DNA of 64,000 bases from Cymbomonas tetramitiformis (Eukaryota > Chlorophyta > Pyramimonadophyceae > Pyramimonadales > Pyramimonadaceae), in contig LGRX02024661.1 in the NCBI GenBank assembly GCA_001247695.2, forward strand, positions 1 through 64,000, in the 5' to 3' direction. Below, in pieces: positions 38,218 to 48,311 of the stretch (its first letter is position 1; each line of letters opens with the position of its first letter). The notes under the pieces are model-generated. The model had not been told where the DNA came from. It did no database searches and was given only the letters and a program-made list of their open reading frames with translations. The position numbers and the translations under genes were made by a program.

Positions 38218-38252
38218 CGCGCGCGGGTTTCTGCACTGTAATTGGCGTATGA

Positions 38253-38260
38253 TATATATA
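38253..38260. promoter_or_regulatory. Bidirectional TATATATA element
   Basis: It lies 36 nt from the minus-strand ATG at 38217 and 75-82 nt before the plus-strand ATG at 38335. The element is self-complementary, so it could drive both genes. Confidence 0.5.
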
Positions 38261-38334
38261 CAACCCAGCGCGGGCCGTGTGTCTCCCTCGTAACCGAGGG
38301 TGAATCCGCGACGCGCTCGCGTAGCGAACTGCGC

Positions 38335-38676
38335 ATGGTCGGCCAGTACACGGTGGACGCCGATACTCATGTTCGTGCCAACCACGCGATGCATGTTTTG
38401 CGCGTGGACTACGGGACCGACGTGCTGCGCGTCGCGCGAGAGCTGCACATGGACGACGACGCGCGCTACGCGTGGCATGCCATACGCCCGAAACATCGCG
38501 ATTGCGCGCACGGGCAGCCGCAGGAGAGCTTCGTGACATTTCACGTGTACGAGCGCACGGGAAAGAGGCGGCGCGCGCGATGCTGGGACCTGCTGTCGAT
38601 TTTGCTACACGGTTTAGGTTTTGCGGCGCAGGTGCGCCTTTGTTACGCCACGTACAAGCAGTACAACGCTGGGTGA
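38335..38676 (+). CDS. Hypothetical protein, 113 aa
   Basis: The first ATG downstream of the shared TATATATA is at 38335. The protein is His/Arg/Asp-rich with a basic segment (TGKRRRARCW, residues about 81-90) followed by a moderately hydrophobic stretch. GC-rich third positions fit neighbouring genes. No family recognised. Confidence 0.5.
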   Translation: MVGQYTVDADTHVRANHAMHVLRVDYGTDVLRVARELHMDDDARYAWHAIRPKHRDCAHGQPQESFVTFHVYERTGKRRRARCWDLLSILLHGLGFAAQVRLCYATYKQYNAG

Positions 38677-38875
38677 ACGTGTAAATCGTATTCGTTATTA
38701 CAAAATTTAGCAGAACTTGTATACTCGGCAATAGCCGGACTGCGCGTTTGAACAACAGGCTTAGTTAAAACGAGCGGAGTGTTTATACACCCCCCCTATA
38801 CACGCTGAGCGCCTCCTCCATAATTATTTTCAGTATCAGCGACATTTGGCCATGTTAACGTTCGAGGGTTTTCCG

Positions 38876-41800
38876 TTAGGACCCTTTAACTTCATCGGCA
38901 TTGCTTCTTTGCTTCCTATTTGTTAACACAAGATATAGGGAACCTGCTACAATCACAGCCGCAACAAAGCAAGACACGACGATCGACGCGATCATCGCAC
39001 CATCGCCGTCGTCGTCGTCGTCGTCCGTACGGGGCGATGGAGGCGGTGACGGTGGTGACGGTGGTGGTGACGGTGGAGACGGTGGTGGTGCCGGCGGTGG
39101 CGAATTCCCAGTGGTCCTCTCCTCTGCGCCGCCTTCGTCAACGCGTGCGAGCTGAATGCCGTCGCCGATCCGTTCCGCCACCACCAATTCGGCCACCGCC
39201 GACATGGCATTCGGCGCCACGTCCTGCGATCCCGGGGCCAGAGCTTGCAGCAAAGCGCGCCCGCTCAATCCCGGACCCGGCTGCACGAACCCGGCGGTGA
39301 CCGGCACGCCGAGCATGCGGCGCGACGTCGCGGTGGAAGCTGGCGGGTTGCCTGCGGCGTTGCGGTACGCTACGGCGTCGGCGCTGTTGTCTAGCTCGCC
39401 AGCCTCCGCTTTGGGGATCGCCTGGCCGTGGTAACAGAACAGCAGGTCGTAGCGCACGTCCGGGTCGACCGTGGAGAAGTCCAGCCCGTTGCGTAGGAAC
39501 CACGTGTTGGAACCCGAGGCGAAATGCAGACCGCCACGGTAGTCGTTGGCCCACAGGAACTTGGACAACAGCTCGTCGCTGGCGTACAGCTCGGGGGTGC
39601 GCAGGTACTGAATGAGGTCGCGATCGAATATGCTGCTCTGCAGGTTGTCGTCGATAGGGGCGAGCAGCGGCGTGTAGAAAGAGGCCACCTCTCGCGCGTG
39701 CGCCGCCGGTGTTTTTGTAAACACCGGGCCGTAGATGCGAATGAGCTTGGAGGTGTTCAACAAGTCCCCGCCGTCGCCGGCGCTCGTGACGCTGCCGCAC
39801 ATGTCGGTGGCCACCGACGTCAGCGGGCCGCCTTCGCTTCGAAGCTGTCCCGAGGTGCTGAAGTCGGGGCCCTCACCGCTTTCGCGTTTACGAAGCAGCG
39901 CCAGCATGGAGACCGGGCGTAAAAAGTATCGACTGCGACTTTGCGCGTCGTTCAGGAACACGTTGAGCGCGAAGGGACGCCCCACCTCGATACGCGACAG
40001 CGCGCCGGCGCTGTAAAAGGACTCCGCGCGATCCACGAAAGGTTCCGTGTAGAGGTTGCGCACGAGCTCGGACCAGGTGCTGGTGCCGACGCCGCGTACC
40101 CCCATCAGGCGTCGGCGAGCGCCCGTCGAGAGGCTTTCGTCGTCCTCGGTGATCTGCAGTTTGCGTAGCTGCATCGCGATGTCAAAACTCATGGTCGCGT
40201 TTTGCGCGATGCCCGTGACCAAAACCGACTGCGCGTGAACGACGTGCGCGGGGTTCGCGATGGATGACCGGTAGAGCCCCCCACTGGACACCAGGTAATT
40301 GGTCTGCAGGCGCAGATGCAACGCTTCGGACGTGAGCACCGGCACGACACACACGTAGTAGCCCGTGAAGCAGTTCCAGCCGAACCTGGAGTTCGCCAAG
40401 TTCACACCGGCAAGCGAAGACACGCGGCGCAACCCCGCGGTGTCGTTGAACCCGTAGGAAGTGCCCGGTGCGAAGTTGGCGATACGACACTGCACCTCCG
40501 GCGCGTAATCGAACAGCTCGTCCCCGCGGGTCAGATGGCTGACGGGATTGCTCATCTCGCGCTGCGTCACGTACTTGACCGTCGCTTCGTATCCGGGTGT
40601 GGGCGTCAACCCGTCCGACAGCGTGCCGCGCACGGGGTAGCCCCATTGAGCGCGATCGGGATGCATAAGACTTTGGGTCGCCCGATTGAGGTCCACGGAT
40701 TCGATGGGATCGACGACGATGTACGCGTGCATCGCATCGGTGGCTCGCGGCTCCGCCACGCAAATTTCTTGTTCGAACTCCACGTGCGTCGCGAGGGTCG
40801 CGGGGACCCCGCGCGCGCTCACGCTCACAACGTCGGACACCGCGCTAGGTAGCTGAGTGCCGACGCTGGAGACGGAGGATACGGCCAGGCCCTTGAGCGT
40901 TACCTCAAAATCGAACTTGGACTCCCGCGTGTACGACAGTCCTTCGGCGTCGGTCACCGTCTCCGCGATGTACGCCGTCCATGCGTACGCGTAGACACCT
41001 CCGGCGCGCTGCTCGCGCACAACGTGCGGGTGATGGCCGTTGGACTCCGACGTTCCCATCAACTGGGCCAGCGTCGCGGTCAGACGGAATTCGCGGTTCC
41101 CGCTTTCGCACTGCGGGCTGGTCGGCAACGGCGCCGCGTTCTTCGCCACCGCGTCGGGATTGATCTGCCAGTCGATGGTGCCCGCCGCCGCGCCGCACGC
41201 GTATCGGTTGTGATAGAAGTCGTCCGCGTCGGCCACGTAGAAATCCACCGGGTCGCTGTCCGACCTGCATTGCCCGATGAAAGCGTACTTGTCGTCGACG
41301 GTCGCGGTGTAACCGTTCATGCGCACTTCGGTCGCGGCGGAGCTGGACTGCGCGAACACGATATCCACGCGCGAGCTCAACACGTCGCTGCCGTCGATGT
41401 TTCCGGTGCGCGGCACGGACACGTCCATGTTGAACGTGGTGGTCGGTGAGACCGACGCGTCGTCCGTCGTGAGCGTGGCGGTGACGGGCCCGCACGTGAA
41501 GGCGCCGTTCAGCACGTTGGTCACGTGCGTCTGCTCGCTCACGTTCTGGATGCGCCTGGCGGCGAAGCCGTTGATGGCGTCCACGACCTCGTCGGTGGCG
41601 TAGGTTACGCGCCGGCCGTCGGTCGGTAGGAGCTCCCGCAGCCCCGTCGCGGCGTCGTTCACCAAAAGGCTGGCGTCGGGGTAGGCGACCGCAATCAAGT
41701 CGGTGCCGTCCGCTTTGGGAAACGCGACCTCCCCGGGCGCCAGCGGTGGTGGGGCAGGCACGGCCGCCGGGGTCGCGGGCGCTGTCGCGGTCGGTGACGC

Positions 41801-44800
41801 GGTCATGCCGTCGCCTATAGGTGTGCCGTCGCTACGGAACGCGCCCCAGCCGCCGGGCATGGTCGCGCCCAGCGCGGACGTGGAGCCCGTGTCGGACACG
41901 AATTGGTACGCGGGCAAGCCGTTGATCGTCAGCGCCGCGTAACCGTCGTCGCCCACGGGCGTGGTCCCCAGCGTGATCTGTCCGGATGCGGCGAGCTCCG
42001 GCGTTAGCTCGTACCGAGGGTACGGGGCGTCGGGCGCGACGAGCACGTAGGGCCAACTGCCGCCCGAAGCGTCGTAACCTGTGGCCGACGCGGGTAGGCT
42101 CATGTACGTCACCCCCCCGGTGGCAGAGTCCCCGGCGTGATAGTAGATGGTGCGCGTGGCCCCGGACGCGCCGTACCGCGCTGGAGCTCCGCACTGGGCG
42201 GGGCATCCAACGATCGGGTCAGCGCCGGTGACCTGCAGCACGGACAAACCGGCGACCTGCGCCGCTCCGACGGACACGGTCAAGGTGGAGGTCGACAGAA
42301 GCTGCCGCCGCCGCTCGTCCTCGCCGAAGCCCGCCAAGCTGGGTGCGAGGTAGAGGCCAACGCCTTGGAACACGAACAGCTTGTCCAGGTAGGTGCTGCA
42401 GGCGGCGGCCGCGGGCGCGCCTGCGGGAACGAGCGTTGCGTGCGCGACCGGGCGATGCATGGTTTGCGGTGCGTGCTGGCCGCGGTATGTCCCGTCCGCG
42501 TGCACCACCGGCGCGTCCTGCACCGTGAGCGCTTCGCAACCGCCGGTGTGCTGATCCGCGCAGTCGGTTTCGTCGAAGTACAAGCTCGGATGGGCCCCCA
42601 TGCAGAACCCGCCGTAGTTTTTCGTGCGCAGCTTGTCCGGGTTGAGCGTCGTCTCGAAGGTGAAGCCCATGCAAGGGCTGGCCGCGTCGTCCGCGAGCTG
42701 CAACGAGGCCTCGTGCTTCACGTCGCCGCAAAGATCGGTGAGCAGCTCCACCATGTCCGCCTCACTTTCGGCCGCGATCGCGACGTCTCGGAGCGCGCTG
42801 ACCAGCCAATCGTCGGTGGCGTGGTCGTCGCCGCCGCGGGCGCCCCAGAGGTTCATCACGTGCGTGGAGATGTCGGACAGTTTCAGACGGGCGTCGGACT
42901 TGAAGACGAGGGAGGGAAACACGGAGCTAGCGATGACGGCGGACGTGCCCAACAGCGCGCCGTCCATGTACGGAAGCGTCATTTCGGGACTGGAGCTTCG
43001 CGCCGCGGCGCCGGTCTTGGACGCGCAGCCTCCGTTTTGCAGGTTGTTGACGCCGGCGACGGCCTCCTGCACGGCGAACGTGAGCTCGCCTTCCGAGGCA
43101 AGCTCCGACTGGAGAGTCACGCACGCCACGCCCTGACGGCGCGTGTGACCGCCTTCGACCGTGCGCACCGCGACGCGCTCGCGTTTCGTGGACGCGGCCG
43201 GTACGCTGCGTACCTCCACGTACACGGGCGTCAAATCCGTGGCGTCCGGTCCGAGTTCGGCGGCGGGAGAGAGCGACGAGCTGACGTCCCGCACGGCGTG
43301 CGACCCTGCGTGGAAGTAGGTGACGCCATTGTCGCTCGATACAGGGGTTACACTGGTGGCGCCGTCGATGGCGGCCTCCTCCCCCGAGAAATACACGGGC
43401 GTGCGGGCGCCCAAGGATATGGGCTGGTTGGTCGCGCAGGTGGCGAAACAGAGGTCGAAGGTCGGTTTGTCCGCCGGCACGCGCACGCTGCGGGTGTCCA
43501 TCGAGTATTGCGTGCTGGTGCCTCCCACCATTTTTGGCGGTACGAAGAGGCGAGCACCGACCGCCGCGTCGGCGAACCGATGTCCGTCCGCCGCATCCGC
43601 GCTGGCGTTTTTGACGATCGGCAGTGTCGCCACCACGTCGGCGGCGGCATCGCTGATCACCAACGTCGAGTTTCGCGTCGCCTCGACGAGGCCAACGCCG
43701 TTGGTCGTTGCGGAATCGCGCATACTGTCGCGCAGCTCGCTGTCCGCCGCCCGCAGCACAACGTCGGTGATGTCGTAGCCCGCGGAGGTGAGCACGGGAA
43801 ACGGCCCGAGGCCGGTGCGGAGACTGACCGACGCGACGTCCGAGACGGATCTGCGCGCCACTATGAGCGTCGTGTCTCGCGCGTTCGCGGTCATTGGCTG
43901 GCCGCCGTGGCGCACCACGCTGGCGAGCGCGTCGCTCGCGGTCTCGACCGCCAGCACGATCTCGGTGTAGTTGTCGTAGTCGGCGCGCTCCTGAACGTCC
44001 ACGCGAATGCTCGTCAGAGCGGGTTGAACGTCGTCCACCAACCCGACGACCTCCAACTCGCGGCCGGCGCTGCCGTGCATGTACTGCGCGACCGGCGTGT
44101 AGTCCTCACCGAAGGCCGTCAGCGTGTCTGGTAACAAACAGGGCGCCGGAACGTCCGCGGCGCACATCCGCATCAGTCCTACGTACTGCGTGTCCGCGCA
44201 ACACTCCACCTGTTGCACGTCCATGGCGTGCAGCGTGTCCGTGCGTGTTTGGCACTGCGTCTCTCGCTTACGGTCGCCGACGTAACTCGCCTCTCCGTAC
44301 ACTCCGCACATCGCGTTGATGCAGATGCGCGTTGCGGTGGGGCTGGCGAAGGCGTTGGCGTTGTCGTAGGGTTCGGGGTTGATCAGCCCGCCGACGCACG
44401 TGGGTGCCATGGCTTCTTCCAAGGCCTTCTCGTAGTCGCCGCTGTCTTGGCTGCTCGCGGACAAGGAACGCGGACTGTACGGGCGCTCCGGCGCGACGGC
44501 GTCCTCCAGTTTATGCCCAACCATGAGTTGCGCCTTCGAGAAGGTGCGCGACGGCACGGCAGCGTCCAAGCGCACCCCACCGTTCGAGCGCAGCTTGTGC
44601 GGAGTGCCGGACGCAAAAGCGCCGAACGCGCGCATACCGTCGCCCGCGATGCACGTCTGCGTGAGGAAACAGTACGTCTCCCCCGACTCGGACGTCAGGA
44701 AGTGAGCGTAGTTCAGGTCCATCGAGTTGGACAGGTAGGCCGCGCATTCCTCACCCGTATCCAAGCCCGTCACGGGTTGCACGCCGGCGGTCTCGGCGCA

Positions 44801-47800
44801 CACCAAGGTGTCGTCGCCGACGTACGCGTCCATGCTGCTAACGCCGAACGATTGCAACTCGACCACCACACCCCCCGTGGAGGTGGCGGCGTGCGTGAAC
44901 AGGCCCTGCGAGTCGAGCAACACGGGGATCCACGTGCAAGGTCCGTACTCGGTGACGATCTCGCTGGCGTCGAACGCGCAGGGCAACTGCGTGTTGGGGT
45001 TGGCGTTGTTGAGCGAGGGGCGCATCATCTGACCCTGCGCGGTCATGAAGTCGTTGGGCCGCGTAACTCCGCCCACCGTTACGGTTTCGTGTTTGGCTCG
45101 TACGGCTACGCGGTACGTGCCACCGGTCGCGGAGCTGATGAGCGTCGAGGCCGAGCAGGCGTGCGCCCCGGAACAGCGCCGCGATTGCACGTCGTAAAAG
45201 ACCGACTCGCAGTGCAAGTTGATCCGGCACGTCAAAAAGCAGAGCTCCACGCTCGACAGGTAGCCGAAGTCCGTGTAACCCTGCTCCGGTAGGGGACAGT
45301 GCTTCGACGTAAGCACCGAAACCTCGCCGTTCGTCACCGTCGCGACCTCCATCATTCCGCGCACACGGCTGATTATCGCCACGTCGGCGTCGGCCGCGTT
45401 AATCGCCTGCGTGTCGGGGTTGGCCAGCACGGCGTACCCCTGCAGCGTGGTCAGGGGCACGGGCGGAGGGCTGGGTGGAGGGGGCGGGCGGTGGCGGGAG
45501 GGAGGCGGCGGTCGAGGCGGTGGCGGGGAGGGAGGCGGGGGCGATGGTGGGGGGCTTGGCGGCGTGAGATCCAAAACGTCGATGGGGTCGAAAACCACGG
45601 TCGCGGCGTGATCCACGATCGTGGCGTCGGTGAACACGGTGTACGTCGCCTGAGGGTCCGTGTGCCCGGGTATAACGGCGGCGGCGTCTTCGGCCAACAC
45701 CGCGCTTTTGAACTGCGTGCTGCAAACGCCATCAACCTCGTACGATTGCGCGCCGCAGCGCACGGAAATGTTAAGGTGCACGGTGTCGGTCTCGCTGTCC
45801 ACGGTGAAGCCATTGAGGGACACGCCGGTGGTCCTCGCGTCGACGGTCGTACGGTCGAGGACTCCGAAGGCGCTGTACGACAGTTGCCGCATTATGTCGG
45901 TTGTGTACGCGAGGTACGCGGCGGTGTCGCCGTTGGCGTCCGCGGCGGTCACCGACGTCGTGGTGACCACCACGGTCAGTAGCTCCCGATTCACGACGGG
46001 CCTGACGCCGGCGTCGTGCGGCGGAAGCGCGGGCGGAGTGGGACTTGCGGGGTTGGGTGGGGACGGGCTGGGCGGGGGTGGGGATGGCGGCGGCGGCGAG
46101 GGAGGTAAATAAACCAAGTCCCTCCAGCTCAGCGCGTCGGTGAACAGGGGCACCGGTCGTGTCAGCGCCTCGTCGGGCGCCGCGCCGTCGTTGGCTAGCC
46201 GGGTAGCGTACGCCGCCGCGGAGGCGAGCATGCCGCTGGACGACACCACCGCGTCGGTCGGCAGCAGCACGGGATACCGGCGCGTCTCGTCTTGATGCTG
46301 GAACAGCGTGGTGATGTCCTCCGGGGTCAGCATGCCCTCCGGGCGCGCGCGGATGTAGGCGACGGTCCGGTACAACCAATCGTTCAGGATCGGGTCGGAC
46401 AGCATCGCGTCCGCGTACACCACCTCCAAGGACACGGCCAGGTTGTAACTGCCGGACCACTCGCGCCAGCTCGTCACTCTGGTCGCGGGCCGGTCGATGC
46501 GATCCATCTGCCAATCGCCGAGGTAACCACCGGCGAACTCCTGTACTGATCTGCGCACCTGTTCCACGACCTCCTGTATCGCCTGCGTGGAGGTGGCATC
46601 GTGCAAGGCCTGCGCGCTGGTGATGTTGGTGATGAAAATGGTCGGGCGTAGCACGACTTCGGGTTCTTGCAGCAGGGCCTCGGTTTCGCAGGTGTCGGGA
46701 ATGGCGAACTCGCGCCGCACCTCCGCGTTAAGGCGCCCGTCACGCGCAAGATCCAGCAAGGCCGTCAGCGTGGGCGGCGCGTCCGGCCCGGCCCAGCGCG
46801 CCTCGAAGCGCATGATCGTGCCCGTGCCCGCGGCATCCTCCCTCGCGATGTGGGATGCGACGGTGACACCGTCCGAGCCCGCGGCCAGCTTGCGCAACAG
46901 CGCGTTCACCCGTGCGGTGTAGCCCGAATCGGCGTCGTCGAAGTGGGCGCGGGGCACGCAGGGCACCACCAGCTCCCCGGAGACGCGACCGAGGTCGCCG
47001 ATCTCAAACGCCGACACGCTGCTCGCGTCGTAGGTGGACACAAAGCCGCTGGGATCGTCGGGCGTCCACGCGCAGGCCAGATCGGCGTCGCATCGGCCGT
47101 ACCGTGCGCACACGATCGCGAGGCAGCTCTGCTCCGTCAACGGATTGGCGCAGGTGACCTCCCATAGCTTGAACTGCTGCGGCTGCACCCCGTAATTGAC
47201 GAACAGGGTGTTCTGATCCGGTGGCGCGCAACGGCCCGCTTCGGCGACTTCGGGCACGGGGCTGGGTGGTGGCGGTGACTGCGTGGCCAGGGGCGGTGGG
47301 TTGGGCTGGGGAGGTGGTGGCGAGGGCGACGGAGGCGGCGGTGGGGACGGCGAGGGGGGTGGCGGACTCTTGTAGTCGCCGGGGGGTAGCATCGGCGGGG
47401 AGGGAGGGGGTGGCGGACTGGGCGGCGACGGCGAAGAGGGTGGGGGCCTGGGCGGTGGGGCGGGAGGGGGCGGGGATGGGGACACTTTCGTGAGGTCCGT
47501 TCCGGGCGGAAACGCGGGCACGGCCGGGGGCGGGTTGGGCGATGGCGGTGGGGGGCTGCACGTGCCCTCGGCCACGCACGCGTCCGGTGGTGGCGACGGT
47601 GGGGGAGCGGGCGGGGGAGGCGAAGGTGGCGGTGGACTGGGGAGATGGTGGCGGGGGTGAGGGCGGCGGGGGGGGTGGAGGTGAGTGGCGGAGGTGAGGG
47701 GAGGGCGGTGGCGGTGGGAGGCGACGCCGGCGTTGGTGGGGGTGGCGAGGGTGGCGGCGGCGGAGGTGGCGTGGGGGCGGGGGAGGGCGGGGGTGGGCTG

Positions 47801-48157
47801 CGGGGGAGGGTATTTGCTGCAGAGGGCCTCGTCGTTGTGCTGGGCCATGCAATCCTGCCACCATTGATTATCCGTGATGGGAGGCAACGGCGGTGAGGGC
47901 GGGGACGGGGGCGGGCTCGGTGACGGTGGAGGCGGCGAGCTGGGGCTGGGCGGAGGGTTGGGCGACGGCGGCGGCGGGGACGGTTTCGGAGGTGGGGGGC
48001 TTGGGGGTGGACTGGACGGCGTCGGGGGCGAGGGGGGTGGCGGCGAAGGCGGCGGGCTCGGGGGTGGACTCAAGGGCGACGGCGGCGGCGGTGATGGTGG
48101 CGAGGGGGGTGGCGGCGACGGTGGGGTGTACAAACCTGCAAAACCAAACGCGCCCAT
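38876..48157 (-). CDS. Giant proline-stalk surface protein with C-terminal membrane anchor
   Basis: The frame has 3093 codons from ATG 48157. The N-terminal 340 residues are SPPPP repeats with small Cys-containing islands. A very long ectodomain with many cysteine-containing segments follows, interrupted by further SPPPP linkers near residues 690 and 880. The C-terminus has an SPPP stalk, an acidic run (DDDDDDGDGD-like), one transmembrane helix (IVVSCFVAAVIVAGSLYLVL) and a short basic tail. Type I surface topology is likely, but no signal peptide is seen at this ATG. The TATA box is 190 nt upstream, and GGTTTTGCAG just after the ATG looks like an acceptor, so a 5' exon may be missing. Confidence 0.8.
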   Translation of the reverse strand: MGAFGFAGLYTPPSPPPPSPPSPPPPSPLSPPPSPPPSPPPPSPPTPSSPPPSPPPPKPSPPPPSPNPPPSPSSPPPPSPSPPPSPPSPPLPPITDNQWWQDCMAQHNDEALCSKYPPPQPTPALPRPHATSAAATLATPTNAGVASHRHRPPLTSATHLHPPRRPHPRHHLPSPPPPSPPPPAPPPSPPPDACVAEGTCSPPPPSPNPPPAVPAFPPGTDLTKVSPSPPPPAPPPRPPPSSPSPPSPPPPPSPPMLPPGDYKSPPPPSPSPPPPPSPSPPPPQPNPPPLATQSPPPPSPVPEVAEAGRCAPPDQNTLFVNYGVQPQQFKLWEVTCANPLTEQSCLAIVCARYGRCDADLACAWTPDDPSGFVSTYDASSVSAFEIGDLGRVSGELVVPCVPRAHFDDADSGYTARVNALLRKLAAGSDGVTVASHIAREDAAGTGTIMRFEARWAGPDAPPTLTALLDLARDGRLNAEVRREFAIPDTCETEALLQEPEVVLRPTIFITNITSAQALHDATSTQAIQEVVEQVRRSVQEFAGGYLGDWQMDRIDRPATRVTSWREWSGSYNLAVSLEVVYADAMLSDPILNDWLYRTVAYIRARPEGMLTPEDITTLFQHQDETRRYPVLLPTDAVVSSSGMLASAAAYATRLANDGAAPDEALTRPVPLFTDALSWRDLVYLPPSPPPPSPPPPSPSPPNPASPTPPALPPHDAGVRPVVNRELLTVVVTTTSVTAADANGDTAAYLAYTTDIMRQLSYSAFGVLDRTTVDARTTGVSLNGFTVDSETDTVHLNISVRCGAQSYEVDGVCSTQFKSAVLAEDAAAVIPGHTDPQATYTVFTDATIVDHAATVVFDPIDVLDLTPPSPPPSPPPPSPPPPRPPPPSRHRPPPPPSPPPVPLTTLQGYAVLANPDTQAINAADADVAIISRVRGMMEVATVTNGEVSVLTSKHCPLPEQGYTDFGYLSSVELCFLTCRINLHCESVFYDVQSRRCSGAHACSASTLISSATGGTYRVAVRAKHETVTVGGVTRPNDFMTAQGQMMRPSLNNANPNTQLPCAFDASEIVTEYGPCTWIPVLLDSQGLFTHAATSTGGVVVELQSFGVSSMDAYVGDDTLVCAETAGVQPVTGLDTGEECAAYLSNSMDLNYAHFLTSESGETYCFLTQTCIAGDGMRAFGAFASGTPHKLRSNGGVRLDAAVPSRTFSKAQLMVGHKLEDAVAPERPYSPRSLSASSQDSGDYEKALEEAMAPTCVGGLINPEPYDNANAFASPTATRICINAMCGVYGEASYVGDRKRETQCQTRTDTLHAMDVQQVECCADTQYVGLMRMCAADVPAPCLLPDTLTAFGEDYTPVAQYMHGSAGRELEVVGLVDDVQPALTSIRVDVQERADYDNYTEIVLAVETASDALASVVRHGGQPMTANARDTTLIVARRSVSDVASVSLRTGLGPFPVLTSAGYDITDVVLRAADSELRDSMRDSATTNGVGLVEATRNSTLVISDAAADVVATLPIVKNASADAADGHRFADAAVGARLFVPPKMVGGTSTQYSMDTRSVRVPADKPTFDLCFATCATNQPISLGARTPVYFSGEEAAIDGATSVTPVSSDNGVTYFHAGSHAVRDVSSSLSPAAELGPDATDLTPVYVEVRSVPAASTKRERVAVRTVEGGHTRRQGVACVTLQSELASEGELTFAVQEAVAGVNNLQNGGCASKTGAAARSSSPEMTLPYMDGALLGTSAVIASSVFPSLVFKSDARLKLSDISTHVMNLWGARGGDDHATDDWLVSALRDVAIAAESEADMVELLTDLCGDVKHEASLQLADDAASPCMGFTFETTLNPDKLRTKNYGGFCMGAHPSLYFDETDCADQHTGGCEALTVQDAPVVHADGTYRGQHAPQTMHRPVAHATLVPAGAPAAAACSTYLDKLFVFQGVGLYLAPSLAGFGEDERRRQLLSTSTLTVSVGAAQVAGLSVLQVTGADPIVGCPAQCGAPARYGASGATRTIYYHAGDSATGGVTYMSLPASATGYDASGGSWPYVLVAPDAPYPRYELTPELAASGQITLGTTPVGDDGYAALTINGLPAYQFVSDTGSTSALGATMPGGWGAFRSDGTPIGDGMTASPTATAPATPAAVPAPPPLAPGEVAFPKADGTDLIAVAYPDASLLVNDAATGLRELLPTDGRRVTYATDEVVDAINGFAARRIQNVSEQTHVTNVLNGAFTCGPVTATLTTDDASVSPTTTFNMDVSVPRTGNIDGSDVLSSRVDIVFAQSSSAATEVRMNGYTATVDDKYAFIGQCRSDSDPVDFYVADADDFYHNRYACGAAAGTIDWQINPDAVAKNAAPLPTSPQCESGNREFRLTATLAQLMGTSESNGHHPHVVREQRAGGVYAYAWTAYIAETVTDAEGLSYTRESKFDFEVTLKGLAVSSVSSVGTQLPSAVSDVVSVSARGVPATLATHVEFEQEICVAEPRATDAMHAYIVVDPIESVDLNRATQSLMHPDRAQWGYPVRGTLSDGLTPTPGYEATVKYVTQREMSNPVSHLTRGDELFDYAPEVQCRIANFAPGTSYGFNDTAGLRRVSSLAGVNLANSRFGWNCFTGYYVCVVPVLTSEALHLRLQTNYLVSSGGLYRSSIANPAHVVHAQSVLVTGIAQNATMSFDIAMQLRKLQITEDDESLSTGARRRLMGVRGVGTSTWSELVRNLYTEPFVDRAESFYSAGALSRIEVGRPFALNVFLNDAQSRSRYFLRPVSMLALLRKRESGEGPDFSTSGQLRSEGGPLTSVATDMCGSVTSAGDGGDLLNTSKLIRIYGPVFTKTPAAHAREVASFYTPLLAPIDDNLQSSIFDRDLIQYLRTPELYASDELLSKFLWANDYRGGLHFASGSNTWFLRNGLDFSTVDPDVRYDLLFCYHGQAIPKAEAGELDNSADAVAYRNAAGNPPASTATSRRMLGVPVTAGFVQPGPGLSGRALLQALAPGSQDVAPNAMSAVAELVVAERIGDGIQLARVDEGGAEERTTGNSPPPAPPPSPPSPPPSPPSPPPSPRTDDDDDDGDGAMIASIVVSCFVAAVIVAGSLYLVLTNRKQRSNADEVKGS

Positions 48158-48238
48158 CGAAAAACAGCGTCATTCCCATGCCCCCGCGCGCGGGCGCGCT
48201 CTGCCCGACGCGCTCCGGAAATAATCGACACGCGCACG

Positions 48239-48297
48239 CACGTCGTCGCACGCAGTCGCACGCAGTCGCACGCAGGCGCACGCAGGCGCTCGCAGTT
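48239..48297. repeat. 10-bp tandem repeat CGCACGCAGT-type
   Basis: About five units in the leader region of the 3093-codon gene, between its TATA box and the apparent ATG. Confidence 0.65.
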
Positions 48298-48311
48298 GCG
48301 AACCGCCATCA

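Noticed and set aside
42137..44134. 665-codon plus-strand frame
   Set aside because: Antisense shadow of the 3093-codon gene in GC-rich DNA; Arg/Gly/Val/His-rich, no TATA box, no domain.
48239..48297. Possible CRISPR-like short repeats
   Set aside because: Units are contiguous 10-mers with no spacers; a simple tandem repeat.
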